This document shows positions 10,643-18,485 of a DNA stretch of 43,225 nucleotides, one piece after another (position 1 is the first letter of the stretch; every line of letters begins with the position of its first letter). Where the stretch lies: contig JAGCCU010000010.1 of NCBI GenBank assembly GCA_017651515.1, forward strand, positions 1-43,225, in the 5' to 3' direction. The position numbers and the translations under genes are program-made. The stretch comes from Muribaculaceae bacterium (GTDB lineage Bacteria > Bacteroidota > Bacteroidia > Bacteroidales > Muribaculaceae). A model generated the notes under the pieces. The model was not told the DNA's origin. It saw only the letters and a program-made list of their open reading frames with translations, and made no database searches.

Positions 10643-11158
10643 ATGGAATCACTAGGAAACATCATTATGTATTTCGTGATTGCACTGGCAATCATAGTGT
10701 TTTCGGTGCTGACGGTCACTACTCGCAAGATTCTGCGCTCGGCCACTTACTTGCTCTTTACGCTCTTTGCCACTGCCGCGCTGTACTTCCAGCTCGACTA
10801 TGCATTTCTGGGCGCGGTGCAAATTGCTGTCTATGCGGGAGGTATCGTTGTATTATTTGTATTCTCGATTCTGCTCACACAAAAACCCGGTGAAGATGCA
10901 GCTCCACTATCTTCTCATCGCAAGTGGCTCGGCATAATCACTGCTGTTGCCGGTGTAGCAGTCTGCGGATGCGCTGTTTTCTCGTATGCCCAGTTCTGCG
11001 GGCAACTGATGCCTGATATGGCTGCGCCAAGCATCGAGAACATCGGAAAATTCCTGCTCAGCACTGATAAGTTAGGATACCTTCTGCCTTTTGAGGCTGT
11101 AAGTGTTCTGTTGTTAGCATGTATAATTGGAGGTGTGGTTATAGCCCGTCGCCGTTAA
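10643..11158 (+). CDS. nuoJ: NADH-quinone oxidoreductase subunit J
   Basis: This 171-residue membrane protein has five hydrophobic helices. The conserved segment is FLGAVQIAVYAGGIVVLFVF, where the pi-bulge helix of NuoJ lies; this helix is central to coupling quinone reduction to proton pumping. It starts 4 bases after the nuoI stop and ends 17 bases before the nuoK start. The C-terminus is short and basic (ARRR), consistent with a cytoplasmic end. Confidence 0.95.
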   Translation: MESLGNIIMYFVIALAIIVFSVLTVTTRKILRSATYLLFTLFATAALYFQLDYAFLGAVQIAVYAGGIVVLFVFSILLTQKPGEDAAPLSSHRKWLGIITAVAGVAVCGCAVFSYAQFCGQLMPDMAAPSIENIGKFLLSTDKLGYLLPFEAVSVLLLACIIGGVVIARRR

Positions 11159-11161
11159 ATG

Positions 11162-11169
11162 AAAGGAGA
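11162..11169 (+). promoter_or_regulatory. Strong Shine-Dalgarno before nuoK
   Basis: The run AAAGGAGA lies 6 bases before the nuoK ATG at 11176. It is unusual for this window, where most starts have no such site, and it settles the start: the reading frame is open further upstream to 11119, inside nuoJ, but ATG 11176 has both the ribosome site and the family N-terminus. Confidence 0.7.
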
Positions 11170-11175
11170 TTAATT

Positions 11176-11487
11176 ATGAATTTGACACTTTTAATGTATC
11201 TCATTCCCAGTCTGATAATGTTCGGCTGTGGCGTTTACGGCTTTCTCACCCGTAAGAATATGATTGCCATCATGATATCGCTTGAGCTCATGCTCAATTC
11301 CATAGATATCAATTTTGTAGTGTTTAACCGATATTTGTTCCCAGGTCAGATGGAGGGAATGTTCTTCACTCTGTTCGCAATAGCCATTGCTGCAGCTGAA
11401 ACAGCACTTGCCCTTGCCATCATCATCAATGTTTTCCGCATTGCTAAGGACGTGGATATTAACAAGATCAATAAACTGAAATTTTAA
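11176..11487 (+). CDS. nuoK: NADH-quinone oxidoreductase subunit K
   Basis: The 103-residue, three-helix antiporter-like subunit has the two membrane glutamates needed for proton translocation: one in MISLELMLNSI and one in AIAAAETALALAI. The chosen start ATG 11176 gives MNLTLLMYLIPSLIMFGCGV, matching the family, whereas the longer open frame runs back into nuoJ. A strong Shine-Dalgarno precedes it. The C-terminal tail (DVDINKINKLKF) is hydrophilic. nuoL follows after 5 bases. Confidence 0.95.
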   Translation: MNLTLLMYLIPSLIMFGCGVYGFLTRKNMIAIMISLELMLNSIDINFVVFNRYLFPGQMEGMFFTLFAIAIAAAETALALAIIINVFRIAKDVDINKINKLKF

Positions 11488-11492
11488 CGACT

Positions 11493-13484
11493 ATGCCACT
11501 AAGTTATACAATAGCAGTTATTGCCATCCCTTTGATAATGTTCTTGTTTCTGGGACTGTCAGGAGTGAAAATGGGAAAGAAAACCACAGGCATAATCGGA
11601 GTTATCGCCATGCTGATAACAACAATTCTTGCCTATGGGGTTGCTCTTACCTACTTCTTCGGCTCCAGTGAAGGACAAATTGTTGATGGCGTACGCAAAG
11701 CCGTGACAGTATTCAATCCCGACTGGCTGACATTCAGCGACACGCTCGTTGTGAGAATGGGCATCATGCTTGACCCTATAGCGGCAATGATGCTTATCGT
11801 TATAACCACCGTCTCGCTTATGGTGCATCTCTACAGTCTTGGCTATATGTGCGACCACCATGGCAACGCTGAAAAAGGATTTCAACGCTACTATGCCTTC
11901 CTTGCCCTGTTTACGTTCTCAATGCTCGGACTGGTAGTCGCTACCAATCTATTCCAGATTTTCATCTTCTTTGAGATGGTGGGTGTCTCGTCTTATCTGC
12001 TCATCGGTTTCTACTATACCACCCCTGCAGCCAATCACGCAAACAAGAAAGCATTCATCGTCACACGTCTTGCCGACCTGTTTTTCCTTATCGGTATTCT
12101 CATTCTGAGTTTCTATACACAGACGTTCGATTTCTTCAGCAACAACGTGAATGGCATAATCGGTATGCTTGACGATCCACAGGCATCGTTGGCACAGGCA
12201 GGAACAACGACGTTCATGGGTTGTTCGGCGATGGCATGGGCTCTGACATTCATTTTCATCGGCGGTGCTGGCAAGAGTGCCATGTATCCATTGCACATCT
12301 GGCTTCCTGACGCCATGGAAGGTCCCACCCCAGTATCTGCTCTCATCCATGCTGCTACGATGGTGGTAGCCGGAGTTTTTCTGGTTGCACGACTGTTCCC
12401 GATGTACGTGTTGGTACAGGGGACAATGGACATCATCTGTGTGGTGGGTGCGTTCACTGCATTCTATGCTGCGGCCATCGCTTGTGTACAAAGCGACATC
12501 AAACGAGCTCTGGCATTCTCCACAATTTCACAGATTGCCTTCATGATGACTTCACTGGCTGTTTCCAGTGCCGACGGACAGCTAATCGAAATACATGGAG
12601 GTTACGGGCTCGGATTCATGGCTTCAATGTTCCACCTGTTCACACATGCAATGTTCAAGGCGTTGCTCTTCCTCTGTGCTGGTGCAATCATTCACGCTGT
12701 ACACAGTAATGAGAATGACAAAATGCACGGTCTGCACAAATACATGCCTATAACAAGCATTGCATTCCTCATTGGGTGTCTGGCGATTGCAGGTATTCCT
12801 CCATTCGCCGGATTCTGGAGTAAGGATGAAATCCTTGTTGCTGCTTATGAAAAAGGCATCGGCTGGGGCATCTGGATGACGATGGTAGCTGGTATGACCG
12901 CATTCTACATGTTCCGAATCTACTTCCTCATCTTCCACTGGAAGAAACACGAAGTACACACCGAGCACGAACCTGCCGACCAGCCTTGGACCATGACATT
13001 GCCGCTCATCATTTTAGCAGCCATCTCAATAGTAGCAGGATTTGTGCCAGCTGCCAAGCTTGTCACTTGGGATGGCACACCACTTCACACCCAGCTCAAT
13101 TGGACCATTGCTGGCACGAGCGTTCTGATTGCTTGCATTGGCATTGGTCTAGCTTATAAGATGTATTATAAAGAAAATGACCTGCCCGAACGAATGGCAA
13201 ACAGTTGCCGAGGTTTATGGACTGCTGCATACAAACGCTTCTACATGGACGAACTGTACCAGTTCATCACTCACAAGGTGATTTTCCAAGGCATCTGCAA
13301 ACCTATAGCAAAGTTTGACCGTGCCATCATTGATGGATTCTTCAACATGCTTGCCGAAGTTACTAACCGCACAAGTTTCGGCATTCGCAAGATGCAGTCG
13401 GGCTCTATTCAGGGTTATGTGTATTTCTACCTCATTGGTGTGCTACTGCTAGCAGTGATCACCATGGCATGTGTTCTCTTGTAG
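11493..13484 (+). CDS. nuoL: NADH-quinone oxidoreductase subunit L
   Basis: This 663-residue protein is the distal Mrp-type antiporter subunit of the membrane arm. The signature FFEMVGVSSYLLIGFYY contains the conserved glutamate, GGAGKSAMYPLHIWLPDAMEGPTP-type sequence (seen here as GKSAMYPLHIWLPDAMEGP) holds the conserved lysine, and LIHAATMVVAGVF follows. The C-terminal 120 residues carry an amphipathic lateral helix and a last membrane helix, as in full-length NuoL. It lies between nuoK and nuoM with gaps of 5 and 27 bases. Confidence 0.97.
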   Translation: MPLSYTIAVIAIPLIMFLFLGLSGVKMGKKTTGIIGVIAMLITTILAYGVALTYFFGSSEGQIVDGVRKAVTVFNPDWLTFSDTLVVRMGIMLDPIAAMMLIVITTVSLMVHLYSLGYMCDHHGNAEKGFQRYYAFLALFTFSMLGLVVATNLFQIFIFFEMVGVSSYLLIGFYYTTPAANHANKKAFIVTRLADLFFLIGILILSFYTQTFDFFSNNVNGIIGMLDDPQASLAQAGTTTFMGCSAMAWALTFIFIGGAGKSAMYPLHIWLPDAMEGPTPVSALIHAATMVVAGVFLVARLFPMYVLVQGTMDIICVVGAFTAFYAAAIACVQSDIKRALAFSTISQIAFMMTSLAVSSADGQLIEIHGGYGLGFMASMFHLFTHAMFKALLFLCAGAIIHAVHSNENDKMHGLHKYMPITSIAFLIGCLAIAGIPPFAGFWSKDEILVAAYEKGIGWGIWMTMVAGMTAFYMFRIYFLIFHWKKHEVHTEHEPADQPWTMTLPLIILAAISIVAGFVPAAKLVTWDGTPLHTQLNWTIAGTSVLIACIGIGLAYKMYYKENDLPERMANSCRGLWTAAYKRFYMDELYQFITHKVIFQGICKPIAKFDRAIIDGFFNMLAEVTNRTSFGIRKMQSGSIQGYVYFYLIGVLLLAVITMACVLL

Positions 13485-13511
13485 ATTCATAACTTGTAAA
13501 AATAATAGATT

Positions 13512-15047
13512 ATGGAAATATTTAATAATATACTGATTTATTTTGTAATCGTTCCATTGCTCACCATATTAGGGCTTGCATTCTGCTCCAATAGGGGTAT
13601 AGGTGCAGTCAGAGCAGTGGCAGTAGCAGGAGCCACGGTGCTGATGGCACTTGCCGGCTACTTGGTTTACTTGTTTTTACAAGCTCGTGGAGCTGGCGAT
13701 ACCAGCGAGATGATTCTGTGCAGCGAAGTGACATGGTATGCACCACTGAACATTAAGCTCGCCCTTGGCGTGGATGGTGTCAGTGTGGTTATGATTCTGC
13801 TTTCTGCATTCATTGTCTTTGCCGGAGTATTTGCTTCATGGAAAATGGATCCGCTGCCAAAGCAATTTTTCCTTTGGTTCTTCCTCTTGTCGACTGGTGT
13901 ATTCGGTTTCTTCATCTCAATTGACCTCTTCACCATGTTCATGTTCTATGAGGTTGCACTCATCCCCATGTACCTGCTCATTGGCGTATGGGGTAGCGGA
14001 AACAAGAACTATAGTGCCATGAAGCTCACCTTGATGCTGATGGGTGGTTCTGCGTTCCTGATGCTTGGCATTATTGGTATCTACTTCCACTCTAGTGCTG
14101 ACGGACAATGGACTATGAATATCCTTGAAATTGCCAAGAATGATGCTATCCCCCACTCCTGGCAGATGTGGCTCTTCCCGCTTACATTCATTGGCTTTGG
14201 TGTGCTTGGAGCAATGTTCCCGTTCCACACATGGTCGCCCGATGGTCATGCATCAGCGCCTACGGCGGTCTCAATGCTACATGCCGGCGTGCTTATGAAG
14301 TTGGGAGGCTATGGTTGCTTCCGCATTGCCATTTATCTGATGCCGTTTGCTGCCAACGAGCTTGGATGGATTTTCCTCACACTCACTGGCATCAGTATCG
14401 TCTATGGTGCATTTAGCGCATGTGTTCAGACCGACCTCAAGTATATCAACGCTTATTCTTCGGTCAGTCACTGCGGTATGGTACTTTTCGCAGTGCTGAT
14501 GTTCAATACTACAGCAATGACCGGTGCCGTCCTGCAGATGCTTTCACACGGCTTGATGACAGCATTGTTCTTTGCATTGATCGGTATGATTTATGGACGC
14601 ACACACACGCGCGACATTCGCGACATGGGTGGCCTAATGCACATTATGCCATATCTGGGTGTAGGATATGTTCTGGCTGGTCTCGCTTCGCTGGGATTGC
14701 CAGGACTGAGCGGTTTCGTAGCCGAGATGACTATCTTTGTTGGTTCTTACATGCACACCGATATCTTCCATCGAGTGCTGACCATTGCTGCTACCTGCTC
14801 AATCGTCATCACCGCAGTTTATATCCTGCGTGTAGTTGCGAAGTTACTCTTTGGTGACGTGCAGAATGAGCACCACCGAGAGCTCACCGACGCCAGCTGG
14901 GAAGAACGCTTGTCAACCGCAACGCTTATTATAGCAGTGGCAATAATCGGTTGCTTCCCCAACTTCTTCGTAAATATTATCAGCGACAGCTTCCTGCCCA
15001 TCGTGGGAGCTCTCGAAAACGCAGCCCATGCTGCTGGTGTGATGTAA
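13512..15047 (+). CDS. nuoM: NADH-quinone oxidoreductase subunit M
   Basis: The 511-residue antiporter-like subunit has about 14 hydrophobic segments. Diagnostic motifs are FMFYEVALIPMYLLIGVWG with the conserved glutamate, MFPFHTWSPDGHASAPTAVS in the lysine/histidine helix region, and SYSSVSHCGMV-like INAYSSVSHCGM. It is complete and ends 36 bases before nuoN. It forms the middle proton channel of the membrane arm. Confidence 0.97.
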   Translation: MEIFNNILIYFVIVPLLTILGLAFCSNRGIGAVRAVAVAGATVLMALAGYLVYLFLQARGAGDTSEMILCSEVTWYAPLNIKLALGVDGVSVVMILLSAFIVFAGVFASWKMDPLPKQFFLWFFLLSTGVFGFFISIDLFTMFMFYEVALIPMYLLIGVWGSGNKNYSAMKLTLMLMGGSAFLMLGIIGIYFHSSADGQWTMNILEIAKNDAIPHSWQMWLFPLTFIGFGVLGAMFPFHTWSPDGHASAPTAVSMLHAGVLMKLGGYGCFRIAIYLMPFAANELGWIFLTLTGISIVYGAFSACVQTDLKYINAYSSVSHCGMVLFAVLMFNTTAMTGAVLQMLSHGLMTALFFALIGMIYGRTHTRDIRDMGGLMHIMPYLGVGYVLAGLASLGLPGLSGFVAEMTIFVGSYMHTDIFHRVLTIAATCSIVITAVYILRVVAKLLFGDVQNEHHRELTDASWEERLSTATLIIAVAIIGCFPNFFVNIISDSFLPIVGALENAAHAAGVM

Positions 15048-15083
15048 TGTAAAAGTGTTGAATCATTTGAAAAAGAAATTGAT

Positions 15084-16550
15084 ATGGATTATTCTCAATT
15101 TTTAATGATGCCGCAAGAAATTGGACTTTTGATAGTATTCTTGTTAGTGTTCATTTACGACACTTTTATGCCCGCCAGGGCGCAACGGTTCTTGCCCATT
15201 TTCACCACCATACTGTTTGCCATCTACACAGCTTTCAGCTTTATTCCGTGCCAAATGGGGGAACTCTTCGGTGGAATGATGGAAACCAACCCTGCCACAT
15301 GGGTAATGAAGTGCATCCTCAACATAGGCGTGTTTATCGTGTTTCTACAAGCCATAAAGTGGACCAATGAAGACTTCGTGAGTGTTCGACGTGGAGAATT
15401 CTACGAGTTGATACTTCTCACGTTGTTTGGAATGTTCCTCATGATATCGTCACGACACTTCCTGCTATTTGTCATTGGACTAGAGACTGCGTCGCTCCCC
15501 ATTGCTGCTCTCACTGCATTTGAGAAACGCCACTACGAGAGCCATGAAGCTGCTGCAAAGTATATCTTCACAGCAATCTTCTCAAGCGCAATTTTCATGC
15601 TTGGCATCTCGTTTGTCTATGGTATGAGCGGTTCTCTTTATTTCAACGATATTGCCAATGCCCTCTCGCTTATCAGTAGCAAAAGCATATTACTCTTTGT
15701 AGCAGTGGCATTTGTGATAGCAGGTGTGGGATTCAAGCTGTCGCTTGTTCCATTCCACCAATGGACTGCCGACGTTTATCAAGGCGCGCCCACTGCTGTT
15801 ACCAGCTACCTTTCCGTTATAAGCAAGGGTGCCGCAGCATTTGCGTTCTTAATTATTCTCGTTCAGGTGTTCGGTTCTGCCTATCACCAGGTATGGGAAT
15901 GGATGTTGTACGCTATAATCATCCTTACCATTACCATTGGCAACTTGTTTGCAATTCGCCAGCACAACCTGAAGCGCTTCCTTGCGTTCTCATCAATCTC
16001 TCAGGCTGGCTACATCATGCTTGGTGTGATTGCAGCAAGCACTGTTGGCATGGCGTCAATGATTTACTACATTCTGGTTTACATTTTCTCCAATCTGGCC
16101 GCCTTCGGTGTAATTGCCGCTATTGAACGCCAGACTGGCAAAGTAACCATGGACGACTACAACGGATTGTTTAAAACCAATCCTTGGATGGCATTTACCA
16201 TGATGCTTGCCATGTTCTCACTTGGTGGTATTCCTCCATTTGCTGGTTTCTTCAGCAAGTTCTTCATCTTTGTAGGTGCTGCCAGTACAGGAAGTGTGGC
16301 AATCTATGTATTGGTTTTCATTGCATTGGTTAATACCATCATATCGCTCTACTACTATCTGCTCGTGGTAAAGGCAATGTTCATCCGTCAAGATGAATGT
16401 GCTATCCCCTACATTGACAGTCACTGGACCGAGGAACTGGGTATGACAATCTCCGTTATGGGCATTATTGCTGTCGGTATTGCCAGCAATGTCTATACGT
16501 TCATGTCTCAAATCAGCGACAGCGTGATCCACATCTTCCACCTGATTTGA
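15084..16550 (+). CDS. nuoN: NADH-quinone oxidoreductase subunit N
   Basis: The 488-residue protein is the third antiporter-like subunit. It contains LFVIGLETASLPIAALTAF with the conserved glutamate, FKLSLVPFHQWTADVYQGAP with the conserved lysine, and FLAFSSISQAGYIMLGV. It is the last gene of the nuo-atp series and is followed by a strong terminator at 16577-16610. No nuoE, nuoF or nuoG follows, so the encoded complex would have subunits B, CD, H, I-N (with A expected upstream of the window) and no NADH-binding module here. Confidence 0.97.
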   Translation: MDYSQFLMMPQEIGLLIVFLLVFIYDTFMPARAQRFLPIFTTILFAIYTAFSFIPCQMGELFGGMMETNPATWVMKCILNIGVFIVFLQAIKWTNEDFVSVRRGEFYELILLTLFGMFLMISSRHFLLFVIGLETASLPIAALTAFEKRHYESHEAAAKYIFTAIFSSAIFMLGISFVYGMSGSLYFNDIANALSLISSKSILLFVAVAFVIAGVGFKLSLVPFHQWTADVYQGAPTAVTSYLSVISKGAAAFAFLIILVQVFGSAYHQVWEWMLYAIIILTITIGNLFAIRQHNLKRFLAFSSISQAGYIMLGVIAASTVGMASMIYYILVYIFSNLAAFGVIAAIERQTGKVTMDDYNGLFKTNPWMAFTMMLAMFSLGGIPPFAGFFSKFFIFVGAASTGSVAIYVLVFIALVNTIISLYYYLLVVKAMFIRQDECAIPYIDSHWTEELGMTISVMGIIAVGIASNVYTFMSQISDSVIHIFHLI

Positions 16551-16576
16551 TAACTAGGGAACTTTTATATTCAGTC

Positions 16577-16610
16577 AAACGGCTGGGGCAGCATATGTCC
16601 CAGCCGTTTT
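16577..16610 (+). terminator. Rho-independent terminator of the nuo-atp operon
   Basis: A perfect 11-bp stem pairs 16577-16587 (AAACGGCTGGG) with 16599-16609 (CCCAGCCGTTT) around an 11-base loop; the right arm runs into four T residues. It begins 26 bases after the nuoN stop, so it ends the long operon. Confidence 0.9.
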
Positions 16611-16824
16611 CATTCATCCAAACAATGACTGTAAACGCTTTTCCAAATCTATTTACAACCCGAAATTGTGTCATTAAAACAAGATTGCATGAATCAGTTT
16701 AAATTCAACGCAATATTCAGGAAATTGGTTGCAGTTTTATCCAAAACAATAGGTTTATAATTAAAAATTGTTAAGGCTTTGCGTTTTTCTATCAAAAAAT
16801 TTTTCTCATATTTTAATAGCATAT
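16611..16824. other. AT-rich intergenic stretch, no gene seen
   Basis: This part of the 666-base gap between nuoN and the next protein gene has no supportable coding frame and no clear structure. Its last 25 bases lead into the promoter of the RNA described next. Confidence 0.6.
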
Positions 16825-16832
16825 TATATTTG
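16800..16832 (+). promoter_or_regulatory. Bacteroidota-type promoter of the structured RNA
   Basis: TATATTTG at 16825-16832 is an exact TAnnTTTG -7 element. Twenty bases upstream, at 16800-16804, is a run of five T followed by C, a weak match to the TTTG -33 element. Transcription would start near 16838. Confidence 0.6.
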
Positions 16833-16933
16833 CATCGGTTTTCATGGTATTAGTTTTAATGGTACAGAAAACCCAGACGTTGTGAAACGTTTGCGAGTTT
16901 TCTACATATCAAGGTTTATGTTAATGGTATTAG

Positions 16934-17085
16934 AAGGTTAATTTTGCGAGTAAGCGAGGACAATGGAACTTGTTCCAATTGTCGAGCGAGAGCAAATTCA
17001 ACGAAAGTTATATGCGAGAACGCGAAGATGACAATGGACCTGTTCCGATACCAAGCGAAAGCAAATTAAACTAAGGTTAATTAGT
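16934..17085 (+). repeat. Tandem repeat of about 70 nt inside the candidate RNA
   Basis: Unit 1 spans 16934-17003 and unit 2 spans 17004-17072; a partial third begins at 17073. Each starts with AAGGTTA or AAAGTTA and continues through GCGAG, GACAATGGA, a CTGTTCC or CTTGTTCC core, AGCGAGAGC or AGCGAAAGC and AAATT. The spacing between unit starts is 70 and 69. The units differ at many positions, so the duplication is old or kept by selection on structure. Confidence 0.7.
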
Positions 17086-17090
17086 TAAGC

Positions 17091-17122
17091 AATCCCCGAC
17101 GTTGATGTCGAGGATTTTTTTT
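17091..17122 (+). terminator. Terminator of the structured RNA
   Basis: AATCCCCGAC at 17091-17100 pairs with GTCGAGGATT at 17107-17116 with a single C-A mismatch, loop GTTGAT, followed by a run of T ending at 17122. It is oriented for plus-strand transcription. Confidence 0.85.
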
Positions 17123-17154
17123 GAACTATACCCATGACCAAATTTAAAGACAAT

Positions 17155-17189
17155 AAAAACAGTGCTCCGCAATATTGCGAAGCACCGTT
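17155..17189 (-). terminator. Terminator of the exported TPR gene (minus strand)
   Basis: 17162-17171 pairs with 17176-17185; read on the minus strand it is a 10-bp stem with one G-U pair and the loop ATAT, extended by three outer pairs after a mismatch. The minus strand then reads GTTTTTA. It lies 28 bases beyond the stop of the TPR gene and faces the terminator of the RNA, so the two units are insulated from each other. Confidence 0.85.
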
Positions 17190-17216
17190 AAAGTGTTTAT
17201 AGTAACTGAATGATAA

Positions 17217-18356
17217 TTACTTCAAGCCCATCTGCTCGTACTTGTAATCGATATCTTCAATCAGACGCTGAGCTCCACTGGCCTTTTCAGGATCAAGCTC
17301 GGCAGCTTTCTTCAGATATGGAAGTGCAGTCTCATAAATAGGTTTCAGCTTCGGAATCATCTGAGATGTTGTGGCATCAGGATTGTCGATGATGATTTTG
17401 CTGGCCTGATTGTAGTACATACGACCCAGGTTATAGTTTGCATCGGCATTGTTAGGATCAAGTTCCACAGCCTTCTGATAGAAAGGCAGAGCATCATCAG
17501 TACCTATTTCCTGCTCAACTACAAAACCCTTCATGTCGTAAAGAACCGAGTTGTTGGGAGAAATAGCAATTGCTTCGTCAATAAATTTGTTGGCAGCGAC
17601 GAAGTCCTTGGCGTCAACATTGTTTTGTACGACATTGGCAAGTGCCGAAGCCTGATAGAGGTCAACATTATTCTCATTGTAGCCACCGGCAACGGCTGCA
17701 GTCAGATTCTTGTAGGAGTTCTCAAAATCCTTGGTGTAGTACTGGGCAAATCCCTGAAAGAATTTTGTCATGGCAAAATCCTCGGGAGAGAGTGAAATGC
17801 CTGCGCTCTTGGCAAAGTCCTTGTCAATCAAGTTGAAGAAGTTGTCATAGGCAGCGGCAGCCTCGGCATACTTCTGCTCATTGATGCAGTCACCAGCAAA
17901 CGCGTAGGCGTCGTTGATGTGGCCTGAGAGCAACGCATTGATATCCTTCGAATACTTTGTCTTGACCTTTACATGACCGTTACTGTCTAGTTTAAAAGAG
18001 CCATCCTTGTTGGTTTCTTTCACGCTGTCGAGAGGAAGAGCAGTCTGCAGATAGTTGAAACCGTCCATGAGCACCTTGCCCATCTGAACAGCATCTACTT
18101 CCTGACCAAGCTGCTTATGAGCCTGCATCTGATCAAACAGCCCGAAAGCTGCCTTTCCAGCCACGAACCAGGTCTGTGCGTCCTTTATCGACTCAGGATT
18201 GTTCAAAGCCGGCTGAATAGCCTCAAGTGCACCCTGCAGCTCTTCAATCTTATTGGAGCCAGCCGCCTTTGCAACTTCCTTCACTAAGCTCATCTGAGCC
18301 ATTGCGCTTGATGCCATCATCGATGCACATGCAAGCAGAAGAAACATTTTTTTCAT
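17217..18356 (-). CDS. Exported tetratricopeptide-repeat protein
   Basis: The 379-residue protein begins with a signal peptide (MKKMFLLLACASMMASSAMA, cut before about residue 21). No lipobox is apparent, so a periplasmic location is likely. The C-terminal third has clear TPR units, for example around DALPFYQKAVELDPNNADA and YLKKAAELDPEKASG. The middle is helical with repeated phrases such as KYAEAAAAYDNFF. TPRs mediate protein contacts; no catalytic motif is visible and the partner is unknown. It lies downstream of gyrA on the same strand, 129 bases away, with a strong terminator at its end. Similar proteins are common in Bacteroidales. Role in the cell: not known. Confidence 0.85.
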   Translation of the reverse strand: MKKMFLLLACASMMASSAMAQMSLVKEVAKAAGSNKIEELQGALEAIQPALNNPESIKDAQTWFVAGKAAFGLFDQMQAHKQLGQEVDAVQMGKVLMDGFNYLQTALPLDSVKETNKDGSFKLDSNGHVKVKTKYSKDINALLSGHINDAYAFAGDCINEQKYAEAAAAYDNFFNLIDKDFAKSAGISLSPEDFAMTKFFQGFAQYYTKDFENSYKNLTAAVAGGYNENNVDLYQASALANVVQNNVDAKDFVAANKFIDEAIAISPNNSVLYDMKGFVVEQEIGTDDALPFYQKAVELDPNNADANYNLGRMYYNQASKIIIDNPDATTSQMIPKLKPIYETALPYLKKAAELDPEKASGAQRLIEDIDYKYEQMGLK

Positions 18357-18407
18357 TTTAAATTTTTAGTTTAATGAATTGTTATGATATTATTCTATTT
18401 ATTTCAC

Positions 18408-18476
18408 AATGCAGTGTTTAATCGCCATTTAGATTGAATTTTGTAAAATAGGTTTAATTTGGGCAATCACTGCATT
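18408..18476 (-). other. Long bulged stem between gyrA and the TPR gene
   Basis: On the minus strand AATGCAGTG (18476-18468) pairs with CACTGCATT (18416-18408), then after a 4-base bulge ATTGCC pairs with GGCGAT (one G-U). This makes a 15-bp bulged stem with an AT-rich loop of about 35 bases. It begins 10 bases after the gyrA stop and has no T run. It may be a 3'-end structure of gyrA mRNA or a leader element of the TPR gene. Confidence 0.5.
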
Positions 18477-18485
18477 AGCTGTTAT

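Larger units (their letters stand above)
16838..17122 (+). ncRNA. Candidate structured non-coding RNA, about 285 nt
   Basis: A promoter, a structured body and a terminator frame a transcript without a supportable reading frame. The 5' part folds into a two-step hairpin: 16866-16872 pairs with 16897-16903 (7 bp), then after an internal loop 16875-16881 pairs with 16886-16892 (7 bp, one G-U) around GUGA, a GNRA tetraloop. The 3' part holds two diverged copies of a repeat of about 70 nt. The first copy has the hairpin GACAAUGGAA/UUCCAAUUGUC at 16959-16983 closed by CUUG. A further hairpin (17067-17089 region) precedes the terminator. A 6S RNA or another Bacteroidales small RNA is possible, but I cannot confirm any known family from memory. 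The start is predicted from the promoter. Confidence 0.6.

Noticed and set aside
16934-17085. CRISPR array
   Set aside because: Only two diverged units of about 70 nt, no constant repeat of 23-47 nt with unique spacers, and no cas genes nearby.
16838-17122. tmRNA as the identity of the structured RNA
   Set aside because: There is no tRNA-like acceptor pairing of the two ends, no T arm and no tag-coding frame ending in Ala-Ala.
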